Part shown: one piece after another, positions 52,542 to 61,251 of the stretch
Position numbering within the stretch: position 1 is the stretch's first letter
Layout of the letters: every line of letters starts with the position of its first letter
Assembly: GCF_014287635.1 (NCBI RefSeq)
Contig: NZ_JACOPH010000001.1
Location: 558,001-622,000 of the forward strand
Source of the DNA: Roseburia zhanii
Lineage (GTDB): Bacteria; Bacillota; Clostridia; Lachnospirales; Lachnospiraceae
Reading direction: 5' to 3'
Length of the DNA stretch: 64,000 nucleotides
Notes under the pieces: model-generated
Told to the model about the DNA's origin: nothing
Seen by the model: only the letters and a program-made list of their open reading frames with translations
The model's database searches: none
Translations under genes and position numbers: made by a program

Positions 52542-53726
52542 ATGGCAGTCAAAGAAAGAATGTCCGGCAATGAAGCCGTAGCATATGCAATGAAACAGAT
52601 CAATCCGGATGTTATGCCGGCATTTCCGATCACACCATCCACAGAACTTCCGCAGTTCGTATCTTCCTATATTGCAAATGGAGAGATGGATACTGAATTT
52701 ATTCCGGTAGAAAGTGAACATAGTGCAATGAGTGCTGCGATCGGTGCAGAGGCAGCAGGAGCAAGAACCATGACAGCAACATCTTCCGCAGGTATGGCAT
52801 TGATGTGGGAAATGCTTTATGTAGCAGCATCGAACAGACTTCCGATCGCACTTGCATTAGTAAACCGTGCATTGTCCGGCCCTTTAAATATCAACTGTGA
52901 ACATTCCGATAGTATGGGAGCAAGAGATGCAGGCTGGATCCAGATCTATGCAGAAGATAATCAGGAGGCTTATGATAATTTTGTACAGGCATATCGTATT
53001 GCAGAGCATAAAGATGTTATGCTGCCGATCATGATCTGTCAGGACGGATTTATCATCAGCCATGGCGTACAGAATATCGAATTATTAGAAGATGAAAAAG
53101 TAAAAGCATTTGTCGGAGAATATGAGCCGGAGCACTATCTTTTAAATGAAAAAGAAACGATGGCAGTAGGGCCATATGCAGTTACAAATTATGGTATGGA
53201 AGCAAAACGTGCACAGGCACAGGCGATGATGAATGCCAGACAGGTTATATTAGATGTGGCAGCCGAATATGAGAAAATCTCCGGCAGAAAATACGGATTT
53301 TTTGAAGAATACCGCTTAGAAGATGCAGATTATGCGATCGTAGCGATCGGTTCTGCCTGCGGTACAACAAAAGATGCGATCGATGAACTTCGTGCAAAAG
53401 GAATCAAAGCCGGCTTATTAAAAGTACGCGTTTTCCGTCCATTTCCGGGAGCAGAGATGGCAGAAGCACTGAAAAACTGTAAAGCGATCGCAATTATGGA
53501 TAGATGCGAAAGCTACAGTGCAAATGGAGGCCCATTAGCAGCCGAATTATCCGCAGCATTATTTAAAGCAAAAAGTACAGCAGAAGTATTAAAGATTGTC
53601 TATGGCTTAAACGGCAGAGATTTTACTGTAGAAGATGCAAAGAAGCTGTATGAAGATCTTGCAGATATTGCAGCCCATGGAAACCATGAAACAGAAGAAT
53701 ACCGTTATATCGGTTTAAGAGATTAG
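52542..53726 (+). CDS. 2-oxoacid:ferredoxin oxidoreductase, alpha subunit
   Basis: A 394-residue alpha subunit with the pyrimidine-binding domain. Landmarks: MSGNEAVAYAMKQINPD, AFPITPSTEL, VESEHSAMSAAIGA and ATSSAGMALMWEM. The start is 1 bp after the delta stop. The typical residue set fits pyruvate or branched-chain 2-oxoacid oxidoreductases; which one is not decidable here. Confidence 0.93.
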   Translation: MAVKERMSGNEAVAYAMKQINPDVMPAFPITPSTELPQFVSSYIANGEMDTEFIPVESEHSAMSAAIGAEAAGARTMTATSSAGMALMWEMLYVAASNRLPIALALVNRALSGPLNINCEHSDSMGARDAGWIQIYAEDNQEAYDNFVQAYRIAEHKDVMLPIMICQDGFIISHGVQNIELLEDEKVKAFVGEYEPEHYLLNEKETMAVGPYAVTNYGMEAKRAQAQAMMNARQVILDVAAEYEKISGRKYGFFEEYRLEDADYAIVAIGSACGTTKDAIDELRAKGIKAGLLKVRVFRPFPGAEMAEALKNCKAIAIMDRCESYSANGGPLAAELSAALFKAKSTAEVLKIVYGLNGRDFTVEDAKKLYEDLADIAAHGNHETEEYRYIGLRD

Positions 53727-53740
53727 GGAGGTGTCAGAAG

Positions 53741-54676
53741 ATGAGTCAGAAAAAATATAAAGAGATACAGGAAAGACAGGAGCGTCTGGCACCGGGACAT
53801 CGTATGTGTGCCGGCTGTGGTGGAACGATCGCAGTAAGAAACGTATTAAAAGCATTACATCCGGGAGATAAAGCAGTTGTAGGAAATGCAACAGGATGTT
53901 TGGAAGTCTCCAGTTTTACTTACCCATATACAGCATATGAAGACAGTTATATCCACAATGCATTTGAAAATGCAGGGGCAACCTTAAGTGGTGTAGAAAC
54001 TGCATACAATGCTTTAAAGAAAAAAGGAAAGATCAAAGAAGATTATAAGTTCATTACATTCGGCGGTGATGGTGGTACATATGATATCGGATTCCAGTCT
54101 TTATCAGGAGCCATGGAACGTGGACATGATATGGTATATGTCTGCTATGATAATGGTGCATATATGAACACCGGTATCCAGCGTTCTTCTGCAACACCGC
54201 AGTATGCAGATACGACAACGACACCAGTTGGAAAAAATTCTAACGGAAAGCCACAGAGCAGAAAAGATCTTGCGGCGATCTTAGCTGCACATAATATCCC
54301 TTATGTAGCACAGACTACTTTTATCGGAAATATGATGGATCTGTATCAGAAATCCGAAAAAGCGATCTATACACCGGGACCTGCATTTTTAAATATCATG
54401 GCACCATGTCCAAGAGGCTGGCGTTATGATGCGCCGGAGATCATCAACATCTGTAAGATGGCAGTAGAAACCTGCTACTGGCCACTGTTTGAAGTGATCG
54501 ATGGAAAATGGCAGTTATCCTATAAACCAAAGAATAAACAGCCATTAGAGGAGTTCTTAAAATTACAGGGAAGATTTAAACATCTCTTTAAATCGGAAAA
54601 TGAACATCTGATTGCTGCATTCCAGCAGGAAGTAGACAGAAGATGGGAAGAACTCTTAGAGAAGTGTGAAGCATAA
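53741..54676 (+). CDS. 2-oxoacid:ferredoxin oxidoreductase, beta subunit
   Basis: A 311-residue thiamine-diphosphate-binding subunit. The start HRMCAGCGGTIAVRNVL holds cluster-ligand cysteines, and the TPP/Mg motif is GGDGGTYDIGFQSLSGAMERG followed by YDNGAYMNTG. GGAGGTG precedes the ATG. It is the last gene of the gamma-delta-alpha-beta operon and ends before a strong terminator. Confidence 0.93.
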   Translation: MSQKKYKEIQERQERLAPGHRMCAGCGGTIAVRNVLKALHPGDKAVVGNATGCLEVSSFTYPYTAYEDSYIHNAFENAGATLSGVETAYNALKKKGKIKEDYKFITFGGDGGTYDIGFQSLSGAMERGHDMVYVCYDNGAYMNTGIQRSSATPQYADTTTTPVGKNSNGKPQSRKDLAAILAAHNIPYVAQTTFIGNMMDLYQKSEKAIYTPGPAFLNIMAPCPRGWRYDAPEIINICKMAVETCYWPLFEVIDGKWQLSYKPKNKQPLEEFLKLQGRFKHLFKSENEHLIAAFQQEVDRRWEELLEKCEA

Positions 54677-54698
54677 ATTTCATAATAGGATGATAGAG

Positions 54699-54735
54699 AA
54701 AAAGCTACTTGTCCCGTAAGGGAGAGCAGCTTTTT
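54699..54735. terminator. terminator after the oxidoreductase operon (duplicated sequence)
   Basis: AAAAAGCTACTTGTCCC pairs with GGGAGAGCAGCTTTTT around GTAA. Usable on both strands. A near-identical hairpin occurs at 57121-57157. Confidence 0.85.
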
Positions 54736-54757
54736 GACATTAAATGGATGTATATAA

Positions 54758-55222
54758 TTAGGAAATTGTTCCGTTTTTACTACAAGATAGGCGGACGGAA
54801 CTCGATTGTGTTTTTTTGCTCTTTGAATTTTTGATAGTATACGAACCAGTTGCAGTATTGCTGCTTTTGGTTGCTTTTCTTGAAGTAAATCCCCATGCAT
54901 TGTTTTTTATAGAGGAAGAATAATGTGTTTGTGTACAAGCAGCAGATTTATTATTGTAAGAAAAAGTTGCATGTAAAGTGTATGTAGCAACTGTATTGCC
55001 AGTGGAATCTGTAATGGTAACAGTTTTTGAAGATGTTTTGGTCTTAGTATTGGAAAAAAGCTGAATACCAGAAGGAGAATCATATGTTGTTAAGGTGGAG
55101 GTTACAATAAGTTCATCATCTTGATAAATAATTTCGGTAACAGTAGATGCAAATGTATTATTCGGAAAGATACTTAATAATACTGTGAATAATAAAATTA
55201 GTGTAAAACATTTCTTTTTCAT
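54758..55222 (-). CDS. small secreted protein, Ser/Thr-rich
   Basis: A 154-residue protein with a clear Sec signal peptide (MKKKCFTLILLFTVLLSIF, cleavage near TFASTVTE). The mature part is rich in Thr, Ser and Lys, with strand-like repeats and two cysteines. I do not recognise the family. It is the last gene of the padR-DUF-DUF operon on the minus strand, 18 bp after the preceding gene, and so may be an effector controlled by that regulator. GGAGTATAAC lies before its ATG. Confidence 0.65.
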   Translation of the reverse strand: MKKKCFTLILLFTVLLSIFPNNTFASTVTEIIYQDDELIVTSTLTTYDSPSGIQLFSNTKTKTSSKTVTITDSTGNTVATYTLHATFSYNNKSAACTQTHYSSSIKNNAWGFTSRKATKSSNTATGSYTIKNSKSKKTQSSSVRLSCSKNGTIS

Positions 55223-55240
55223 AATCGTTATACTCCTTTT

Positions 55241-55648
55241 TTAGAAATCTGTTAATCGGGAAAATTCTTCTGAAGAAACTTCCTCACCGTGATAGATGTA
55301 ATGTGCAGGGTTTGTACGATACATCCTATAGTGTACCCAGTAATATTCATAAGCAAATATGGATAAAACAACTGTTACACAAATTGCAATAATTAGAAAG
55401 CGTAAATGTAATCGGGGTCTGGCGACCACAGAGTGTTTAATATCCGTATGATCTGCAGGGATAGAGCCGGCAACTTCGGATGGAGAACCAAACTCTGTTA
55501 GTATATCCTGCCATGAGGCATTAGGATGTTCTTTGCAGTAAAGCCTCATGTTTGTTTCCATATCTTTTAAAAATACAGATCTGTCTGGATAAGATTTTGG
55601 AATGAGAGCAGAGAGTTCTCTTAAATATTGCTTGATCGTATTTGTCAT
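55241..55648 (-). CDS. HAAS/DUF6120-like membrane protein 1
   Basis: A 135-residue protein: N-terminal ~65 residues form a helical HAAS-like domain (QYLRELSALIPKSYPDRSVFL; FGSPSEVAGSI), followed by one membrane helix (~83-102) and a short external tail. Such proteins are usually coded next to PadR regulators and are thought to sense membrane or envelope states. Its start overlaps the end of the preceding gene by 4 bp. Confidence 0.65.
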   Translation of the reverse strand: MTNTIKQYLRELSALIPKSYPDRSVFLKDMETNMRLYCKEHPNASWQDILTEFGSPSEVAGSIPADHTDIKHSVVARPRLHLRFLIIAICVTVVLSIFAYEYYWVHYRMYRTNPAHYIYHGEEVSSEEFSRLTDF

Positions 55649-56109
55649 TTTGTCACCTCATAATATGCACCTGCATCTTCATCTTCAGTTGCCCATTCTG
55701 ATTCCCATTCATCCCACATTTCAGTTCCATCGTATACAGTCAGTGTTTCTGTTACAATGAGAGCATCATTTTTCCACCATGAGAAAAAAAAATAAATACT
55801 AATTATCAAAGCAATCAGTGCAGAACAACAGATAACAGTTGTAAGAAAAAGATGACGGTGGTGTGTTTTATAAGATGCTGCAAGTTCTGTATCAGAAAAT
55901 TCTTCAATATAAGATTGAGCAATATCGCAGGAAGCACCAAAATGTTTGATAACATCTTCCCAGTCTGCATCAGGATATTCTTCTAAAAAGTCATAAATAT
56001 TCTGTTGTAAAGTGCGTAATAAGCGTTTCTTATTCGGATAACCAGCCGGTAAAGAAGCTGATATTTCATGCAGATAATGCTTAATTTTCTTCTTCATCTT
56101 TTGATTCAT
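55645..56109 (-). CDS. HAAS/DUF6120-like membrane protein 2
   Basis: A 154-residue paralogue of the neighbouring gene product: helical domain (KHYLHEISASLPAGYPNKKR; HFGASCDIAQSYIEEF), one membrane helix (~92-112) and an acidic external tail (WDEWESEWATEDEDAG). It overlaps padR by 29 bp, so coupling with the regulator is strong. A close copy is at 57199-57663, with the main differences in the membrane helix. Confidence 0.7.
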   Translation of the reverse strand: MNQKMKKKIKHYLHEISASLPAGYPNKKRLLRTLQQNIYDFLEEYPDADWEDVIKHFGASCDIAQSYIEEFSDTELAASYKTHHRHLFLTTVICCSALIALIISIYFFFSWWKNDALIVTETLTVYDGTEMWDEWESEWATEDEDAGAYYEVTK

Positions 56110-56464
56110 AAGTATCCCCTTTATCTGAAGCTAATAGAAAATCGATCATATGAATGTAATTTGTAAAGGACAGCTTCAGTTCTTCCAAATATTGGTAGCC
56201 GGATGGCTCTAAATGATAATATACACGAGTCTGTCGTTTCCCCACTTTTTTCTCAAAGAAAGAAATGTGCTGCTGGTCACTTAAACGGTAAAGGATCGGA
56301 TACATGGAACCTTCTAATATTGTATAATTTCCATTACTCCGTTTTTTTAATTCCTGTGATAACTGGTAACCATACATATCTTCTTCTGAGAGAAGTTTTA
56401 AAAGCATCATCTCAATGGTTGCTTTTTTTAAATTTGTTAATAAGTTTGATTTTTGTTTTTCCAT
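56081..56464 (-). CDS. PadR-family transcriptional regulator
   Basis: A 127-residue PadR regulator with a winged helix-turn-helix (TIEMMLLKLLSEEDMYGYQL; ILEGSMYPILYRL, then wing VYYHLEPSGYQYL) and a C-terminal helix for dimerisation. The ATG at 56464 has GGAG 8 nt upstream. A minus promoter TTGATT-N16-TAAAAT (56499-56526) and a divergent plus promoter with an ACATAT/ATATGT inverted repeat lie upstream, the latter a likely operator. It heads a four-gene operon. Confidence 0.9.
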   Translation of the reverse strand: MEKQKSNLLTNLKKATIEMMLLKLLSEEDMYGYQLSQELKKRSNGNYTILEGSMYPILYRLSDQQHISFFEKKVGKRQTRVYYHLEPSGYQYLEELKLSFTNYIHMIDFLLASDKGDTYESKDEEEN

Positions 56465-56498
56465 AGGGATTGCTCCAATATATAAATGTACCATACTA

Positions 56499-56526
56499 AT
56501 TTTAACACGAGATATTTTTAAATCAA
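56499..56526 (-). promoter_or_regulatory. padR operon promoter
   Basis: On the minus strand TTGATT (56521-56526), 16-bp spacer, TAAAAT (56499-56504). It is back to back with the divergent promoter at 56550-56577. Confidence 0.55.
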
Positions 56527-56549
56527 TACCTAGAATAAAAATATAGTTG

Positions 56550-56577
56550 TTGACATATCACATAGAATATGTATAAT
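56550..56577 (+). promoter_or_regulatory. divergent promoter with PadR-type operator, copy A
   Basis: TTGACA (56550-56555), 16-bp spacer, TATAAT (56572-56577). ACATAT (56553-56558) and ATATGT (56567-56572) form an inverted repeat with an 8-bp spacer covering the promoter, as PadR-type regulators use. The same arrangement is repeated at 57897-57924. Confidence 0.65.
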
Positions 56578-56633
56578 GAAATTATCATGATTGCATGCGA
56601 TATGAAAATAAAATGGATATGAATGGTGATAAT

Positions 56634-56888
56634 ATGAATTTATTTAAAAAACAGATTATTTTATATGTACTTTTATATGGTGGGATAATATGTACCGCAA
56701 TAGGAGTGGCAGGTGAGCCTGATATGCCATTACAGGCAATTTTAATTATTGCAGGTGTACTATTCTTCATTGCAGCTGCAATTTACTTGTTTTGGAAATA
56801 TCGTTGTCCATGGTGTCACTGTACCTATCCGTGGGGCTTATCTATGTCAACAGAGTACTGTCCATATTGTGGTGATAAAATAGAGTAA
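56634..56888 (+). CDS. small membrane protein with zinc-ribbon tail
   Basis: An 84-residue protein: two membrane helices (~7-25 and ~32-52) followed by a C-terminal zinc ribbon with two Cys pairs (CPWCHC and CPYCGDK). The start at 56634 has GGTGAT upstream; two earlier in-frame ATGs lack sites. It is driven by the promoter at 56550-56577 and thus probably under PadR control. Family not recognised. Confidence 0.6.
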   Translation: MNLFKKQIILYVLLYGGIICTAIGVAGEPDMPLQAILIIAGVLFFIAAAIYLFWKYRCPWCHCTYPWGLSMSTEYCPYCGDKIE

Positions 56889-57043
56889 AAAATATTGTGC
56901 TATATTATAAAAAACATAGATAAGAAAATAAGTTTTAATTAAGTGAATTTTGAAGTATTGGTTTAATATTAAGTCACAACAATCACGCAATTTCTGAGCT
57001 ATTTAAAAATATAATCAACCAGATTAGCATCGGTCAGGATGAA

Positions 57044-57079
57044 GGAAATGTGATCGTAAACCGAAGAAAAAATGGTTAA
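57044..57079 (+). pseudogene. 3'-terminal fragment of the 111-residue membrane protein gene
   Basis: Eleven codons plus stop (GNVIVNRRKNG) match the ends of the genes at 58043-58378 and 62209-62541, and the match continues past the stop. It is a remnant of a third copy. The rest of the 56889-57120 gap shows nothing else. Confidence 0.65.
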
Positions 57080-57120
57080 GATGAAGAAAGCTTTTTGCAA
57101 GCCATAATAGAATAAAATTT

Positions 57121-57157
57121 AAAAAGCTGCTTGTCCCGTAAGGGAGAGCAGCTTTTT
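57121..57157. terminator. terminator hairpin, duplicate copy
   Basis: AAAAGCTGCTTGTCCC pairs with GGGAGAGCAGCTTTT; nearly identical to 54699-54735. It directly joins the tail of the deleted HAAS/DUF6120-like gene 1. Confidence 0.75.
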
Positions 57158-57198
57158 TAGAAATCTGTTAATCTGGAAAATTCTTCTGAAGAAACTTG

Positions 57199-57663
57199 TC
57201 ACTTTGTTACCTCATAATATACACCTGCATCTTCATCTTCAGTTGCCCATTCTGATTCCCATTCATCCCATATTTCAGTTCCATCGTATACAGTCAGTGT
57301 TTCTTCAATAATAAAATCATGTGTTTGTTTCCATAAGTAAAAACTATAGATCGCTAAGATTAGGAATATGAATACAATAAAACAGATAATAGTAGAAACA
57401 AAGATGTTCCGGTGATGTGTTTTATAAGATGTGGCAAGTTCTGTATCAGAAAATTCTTCGATATAAGATTGAGCAATATCGCAGGAAGCACCAAAATGTT
57501 CGATAACATCTTCCCAGTCTGCATCAGGATATTCTTCTAAAAAGTCATAAATATTCTGTTGTAAAGTGCGTAATAAGCGTTTCTTATTCGGATAACCAGC
57601 TGGTAAAGAAGCTGATATTTCATGCAGATAATGCTTAATTTTTTTCTTCATCTTTTGATTCAT
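57199..57663 (-). CDS. HAAS/DUF6120-like membrane protein 2, duplicate
   Basis: A 154-residue near-copy of the gene at 55645-56109. The first ~80 residues and last ~35 residues are almost identical, while the membrane helix region differs (FVSTIICFIVFIFLILAIY), suggesting selection or conversion acting on the two ends. The ATG at 57663 keeps its ribosome site. Its regulator partner just upstream is broken, so if expressed it may respond to the intact PadR at 56081-56464. Confidence 0.7.
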   Translation of the reverse strand: MNQKMKKKIKHYLHEISASLPAGYPNKKRLLRTLQQNIYDFLEEYPDADWEDVIEHFGASCDIAQSYIEEFSDTELATSYKTHHRNIFVSTIICFIVFIFLILAIYSFYLWKQTHDFIIEETLTVYDGTEIWDEWESEWATEDEDAGVYYEVTK

Positions 57664-57811
57664 AACTGTCCCCTTTTTCTGAAGCTGATAGAAAATCAAT
57701 CATACGAATATAGTTCGTAAAGGAGTGCTTCAGTTCTTCCAGATATTGGTAGCCGGATGGCTCTAGATGATAATTTTTTAAAATTCGTTAATAAATTTGA
57801 GCTTTTTCCAT
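57635..57811 (-). pseudogene. padR pseudogene with internal deletion
   Basis: The start region (MEKAQIY-like, then stop or frame change) and the last ~45 codons match the intact padR, but about 210 bp in the middle, including the DNA-binding domain, are missing at the junction near 57773. Confidence 0.75.
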
Positions 57812-57896
57812 AGGGATTGCTCCAAGATATAAGTATACAATTAAAATTTTAACACTAGATATTTTTAAATCAATACCTAGAATAAAAATATAGTCG

Positions 57897-57924
57897 TTGA
57901 CATATTACATAGAATATGTATAAT
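57897..57924 (+). promoter_or_regulatory. promoter with PadR-type operator, copy B
   Basis: TTGACA (57897-57902), 16-bp spacer, TATAAT (57919-57924), with the ACATAT/ATATGT inverted repeat preserved although the local padR is deleted. It now faces the membrane-protein gene at 58043. Confidence 0.65.
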
Positions 57925-58042
57925 GAAATTATCATGATTGCATGCGATATGAAAAATTGTTATCAGACAGTTAAGTTGAAAAGAGGAAATAAGACATGGA
58001 CATTTGAATTATATAACTCAATAATTGGATAGGAGAAAATGG

Positions 58043-58378
58043 ATGATAAAAAAAAATATAGTGATTCGTTTGTTCTTATGTATCATTGCATCTGTATATC
58101 TTCCGGTTGTGCACATAGCAGATCAATATGCAGTACATGAGTATCAGTTTACATATTTGTATCTGGTTAAAATAATTGTCGCCATCTTTGTTGGTGTATT
58201 ATTCTGCATGGATCAGAAGAGCAGATCAAAAAGTTGGGGAAATCTGATTCTGTTTTTGTGCAGTTTCATGATCGGCATTATCGAATGGAATATATTACAT
58301 GAGATTCCTGTTTACAATATATTGCTTTGCAGCTATCTTGGAGGAAATATGATCGTAAACCGAAGAAAAAATGATTAA
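58043..58378 (+). CDS. four-helix small membrane protein (copy 1)
   Basis: A 111-residue hydrophobic protein with about four helices (residues ~5-22, ~35-53, ~62-80, ~85-100) and a basic tail (NRRKND). AGGAG lies 7 nt before the ATG at 58043. A paralogue is at 62209-62541 and a fragment at 57044. Family not recognised. Downstream of the duplicated PadR-type promoter, so probably in that regulon. Confidence 0.6.
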   Translation: MIKKNIVIRLFLCIIASVYLPVVHIADQYAVHEYQFTYLYLVKIIVAIFVGVLFCMDQKSRSKSWGNLILFLCSFMIGIIEWNILHEIPVYNILLCSYLGGNMIVNRRKND

Positions 58379-58398
58379 GATGAAGAAAATTATGAACA

Positions 58399-58443
58399 TT
58401 AGCCTAGAGTATGGATGACTTTGCCATTAATACTCTAGGCTAA
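58399..58443. other. perfect 14-bp inverted repeat
   Basis: TTAGCCTAGAGTAT (58399-58412) and ATACTCTAGGCTAA (58430-58443) around a 17-nt loop, without a T-run. It lies between the membrane-protein gene and the next operon: a terminator variant or a protein-binding site. Confidence 0.6.
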
Positions 58444-58491
58444 ACTGTAGTAATATTTGAATTATTTACAAAAAAAGAAAAGAGGAACAAT

Positions 58492-59628
58492 ATGAACAAA
58501 TATTTAAAGACAGGTGGTGTTCTCCTGATCTGTGCATGTGCAGTCGGTATCTTGTGGACATCATCCCATCATAAAAAGGATGTTTTAAATGGCACACAGA
58601 AAGCAGATGCAGCACAGGCAACTTCTTTTCCGAAGACATATGAGAAACAGGTGAGTGATACTTTTACCATTCAGGCAGATGTGATCGTACCGGAAAACTT
58701 TGATCCATCCAACCTGCATAAAACTACAGCACAGATTCACAAGATTGATCAGGAAGAATGGAAAAAGCGGTTTTTAGAATCAGGAACAGAATATCAGGAA
58801 CATGAATATGAAGAAAGTAATCGGGAAGAAAAACGTATTAAGGGAATGCTTTATGATAAAGCAGATGGATGGCAGCTAGCAGTATCTGAACAATGTGGAG
58901 CATTATGGGCAGCTAAGATGGATAAAATTATTAATTATCTGATATGGGATTATCCGGTTTCAGACGGTTATAATCGGGACGCTTATCCAACACAGGGCGA
59001 TTTGTCATTTGCAAAAAGAGATGATGCCTATCAGATAATTGCAGGAGAATTGGAAAGTTTAGGGATTCCGATGAAAAATGTTGAAATAGAGAGGTGTTAC
59101 AATCTACCATACCAGACGCTGGCAGAACAGGAACAGTTAGCGGCAGAGAGAGGCGAATTGGATGCAGATGAGAGAAGGACTGACTGGAGTAGTGAGGATG
59201 ATGCCTATTATTACTATATCTGGCAGACAGAACAGGAACTTCCGGTATATCCCTGTGGGCATATAGAAGATATGGATCCAGAGAATATCAGAGGGGGGAT
59301 TGAGTGTTGCTATTCAAAGGATGGGATAGATTATCTGAATGTATCTTATTGGATGGATTTTAAACAGGAAGAGGAAACATTATCCTTACTTTCATTTGAG
59401 GATATTATCAAGACTGTAGAAGAAAAATATGGAGATGTTATCAATGACAGGATGATGACATTGAATACATGCAGATTGTTTGAAGCTCCGATTCCGCAGG
59501 CAGAAGGAAGTTATGAAGTGGTGCCGGTGTGGATCTGTAAGATACAGGATGGGAATATGAGCAATCCGATCTATCTGCCGATTAATGCTGTGACAGGACA
59601 AGAGGTTGAAGAATTGGAGTATGAATGA
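58492..59628 (+). CDS. membrane-anchored extracytoplasmic protein of unknown function
   Basis: A 378-residue protein with an N-terminal hydrophobic segment (GGVLLICACAVGILW, residues ~8-22) and a large acidic, Tyr/Trp-rich external part without recognisable motifs. The Cys near residue 14-16 does not form a good lipobox. AGAGGAAC precedes the ATG. Its stop overlaps the start of the ABC permease gene (ATGA), so it is coupled to the transporter and may be its substrate-contact or immunity-type component; that is inference. Confidence 0.6.
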   Translation: MNKYLKTGGVLLICACAVGILWTSSHHKKDVLNGTQKADAAQATSFPKTYEKQVSDTFTIQADVIVPENFDPSNLHKTTAQIHKIDQEEWKKRFLESGTEYQEHEYEESNREEKRIKGMLYDKADGWQLAVSEQCGALWAAKMDKIINYLIWDYPVSDGYNRDAYPTQGDLSFAKRDDAYQIIAGELESLGIPMKNVEIERCYNLPYQTLAEQEQLAAERGELDADERRTDWSSEDDAYYYYIWQTEQELPVYPCGHIEDMDPENIRGGIECCYSKDGIDYLNVSYWMDFKQEEETLSLLSFEDIIKTVEEKYGDVINDRMMTLNTCRLFEAPIPQAEGSYEVVPVWICKIQDGNMSNPIYLPINAVTGQEVEELEYE

Positions 59629-60413
59629 TGACAGTAAAATATTTAAAAGCAGATTTCTACCGGATGTTTTGTGCACCGAATTTTTATATTGCAGCAGTTA
59701 GTATATTTGTAATCTATCTGATCAGTACTTTGCAGAATTTTGATGGAACAAATGTTGCAGAAATGTTCTGGGTAGTGAAATTTTACAGTCTGATCATCTG
59801 TATCTTTGCAGGCAGCAGTTTTGCATTTGCGAACAGTCTGCTCGAAGATGAGGAACACAGATTCTGTTATGCAGCCGTATTGCGGGGAAATTGTAAGGCA
59901 TATGTGCGTGCAAAAGTGATCTGCTGCTTTGTAGGAGCAATGCTTGCAGTGATGGCAGGGACTTTGTTATATGCAGTTCTTTTAAGGACATGGCTGCCAT
60001 TTTATGGACTGGAAGATGATGCCATGACAAAACTTATTCGGGAACATGATATTTTTGGAAGTTGTATAAAAGATGGAGGCTTTGTGGTTTATTTTCTAGC
60101 TTCAGGTTTGGTGATAGGGTTGCTAGGAGGCATTCTGTCATTGGTATCCATGTGGCTTTCATTGATTGCAAAGAATAAGATGTTTGCAGTCTGCTTTCCA
60201 GTGATTGCGTATTACTTCATAGTCAATTATAGTGCAGATCTGTTGGGACAGGATGCGATCTGGTTGAATTTTAATGGGATCTATCTGTACTCCAGTTACG
60301 TTTTTGATGATAAGCCGTTTTTCTCATTTTTGTATGCAGTTTTGCTGGCGGTTATCTTAAGCATAGGATTGGGACAGTTGATCTATCGGCGTGTCTGCCG
60401 GATATGGAGGTAG
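59625..60413 (+). CDS. ABC-2-type transporter permease, first subunit
   Basis: A 262-residue permease-like protein with about six membrane helices and an N-terminal KYLKADFYRMFCAPNFY amphipathic start typical of ABC-2 exporters and lantibiotic-immunity permeases. The ATG overlaps the previous stop. It is followed by a second permease and an ATPase, giving a complete exporter. Substrate unknown. Confidence 0.75.
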   Translation: MMTVKYLKADFYRMFCAPNFYIAAVSIFVIYLISTLQNFDGTNVAEMFWVVKFYSLIICIFAGSSFAFANSLLEDEEHRFCYAAVLRGNCKAYVRAKVICCFVGAMLAVMAGTLLYAVLLRTWLPFYGLEDDAMTKLIREHDIFGSCIKDGGFVVYFLASGLVIGLLGGILSLVSMWLSLIAKNKMFAVCFPVIAYYFIVNYSADLLGQDAIWLNFNGIYLYSSYVFDDKPFFSFLYAVLLAVILSIGLGQLIYRRVCRIWR

Positions 60414-60415
60414 TT

Positions 60416-61237
60416 GTGAATATCAAAAATACAGTCAGAAGTTATATACAAAGAGCATGTTCAATCCGCAGTCTGACACTGATTCTTATCTGGGTTTACA
60501 TGCTGGATACTCTTTTGCAGGAATATTGTGTACAAGCCGCAGCATATGGTGTACGAGATGCATTTGCGATACTTCCTTTTGTGCAGGCAGATGGATATTT
60601 TCTTAAGGTTATGCTGATCGGTGTACTTTGTTTTTTTTCAAATGCACCATTTATGAACCGCAATGAGATGTATGTGATCTTAAGAACTGGGCGGCGAAGA
60701 TGGGGCAGAAGGAATATAGGATATATTTTTGTATGCAGTATCGTATTGGCAGTGCTGTTAGCTGTGATCAGTACCCTGATGATCCTGCCAGCAGCGAATT
60801 TTAGTAATCATTGGGGAAATCTTTATAAAACGCTGGCATTGCAGAGTGGAACGCTTGTATTTCCTATAGTAGATGAAGCTATGATACGGTATACACCTGT
60901 TCAGTTGATGGGATGCATCATTCTGATTGACAGCCTTGCATTTTCGTTTATGGGAATGTTTTTATATACACTCAGTTTATACAGCAATAGAATCTTAACT
61001 TACTTATTGACGATCATTTTAATTTTTCTTCCAACGATTGAGGCATTTATACCATGGTCGATCGTTTACTATTCTCCGTTTTCATGGATCAATCCACAAA
61101 AATGGCGGTATGGAACGATGTTGGAATATCCGAATTTAACCTATATTATGACGGCATACATATTTTTACTGTTTTTGCTGGTACTAGCAGCACAGAAAAA
61201 AATGGATAGTGTAGAATGGAATGAAACAGAAGAATAG
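60416..61237 (+). CDS. ABC-2-type transporter permease, second subunit
   Basis: A 273-residue protein with about six membrane helices. The GTG at 60416 is chosen because GGAGGT sits 4-5 nt upstream; the ATG at 60404 would place that site inside the coding sequence and overlap the first permease. It differs from the first subunit, so the transporter would be heterodimeric. It ends 14 bp before the ATPase gene. Confidence 0.7.
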   Translation: MNIKNTVRSYIQRACSIRSLTLILIWVYMLDTLLQEYCVQAAAYGVRDAFAILPFVQADGYFLKVMLIGVLCFFSNAPFMNRNEMYVILRTGRRRWGRRNIGYIFVCSIVLAVLLAVISTLMILPAANFSNHWGNLYKTLALQSGTLVFPIVDEAMIRYTPVQLMGCIILIDSLAFSFMGMFLYTLSLYSNRILTYLLTIILIFLPTIEAFIPWSIVYYSPFSWINPQKWRYGTMLEYPNLTYIMTAYIFLLFLLVLAAQKKMDSVEWNETEE

Positions 61238-61251
61238 AAGGGAGCAGACAG

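Larger units (their letters stand above)
54699..56607. repeat. duplicated PadR/DUF module, copy A (complete)
   Basis: Segment containing terminator, secreted protein, two HAAS/DUF6120-like genes, padR and a divergent promoter. Most of it recurs at 57121-57954 with three internal deletions. Confidence 0.8.
57121..57954. repeat. duplicated PadR/DUF module, copy B (decayed)
   Basis: Matches copy A but lacks the secreted-protein gene, most of HAAS/DUF6120-like gene 1 (only its last ~40 bp remain, 57158-57197) and the middle of padR. HAAS/DUF6120-like gene 2 and the divergent promoter are kept. Confidence 0.8.
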
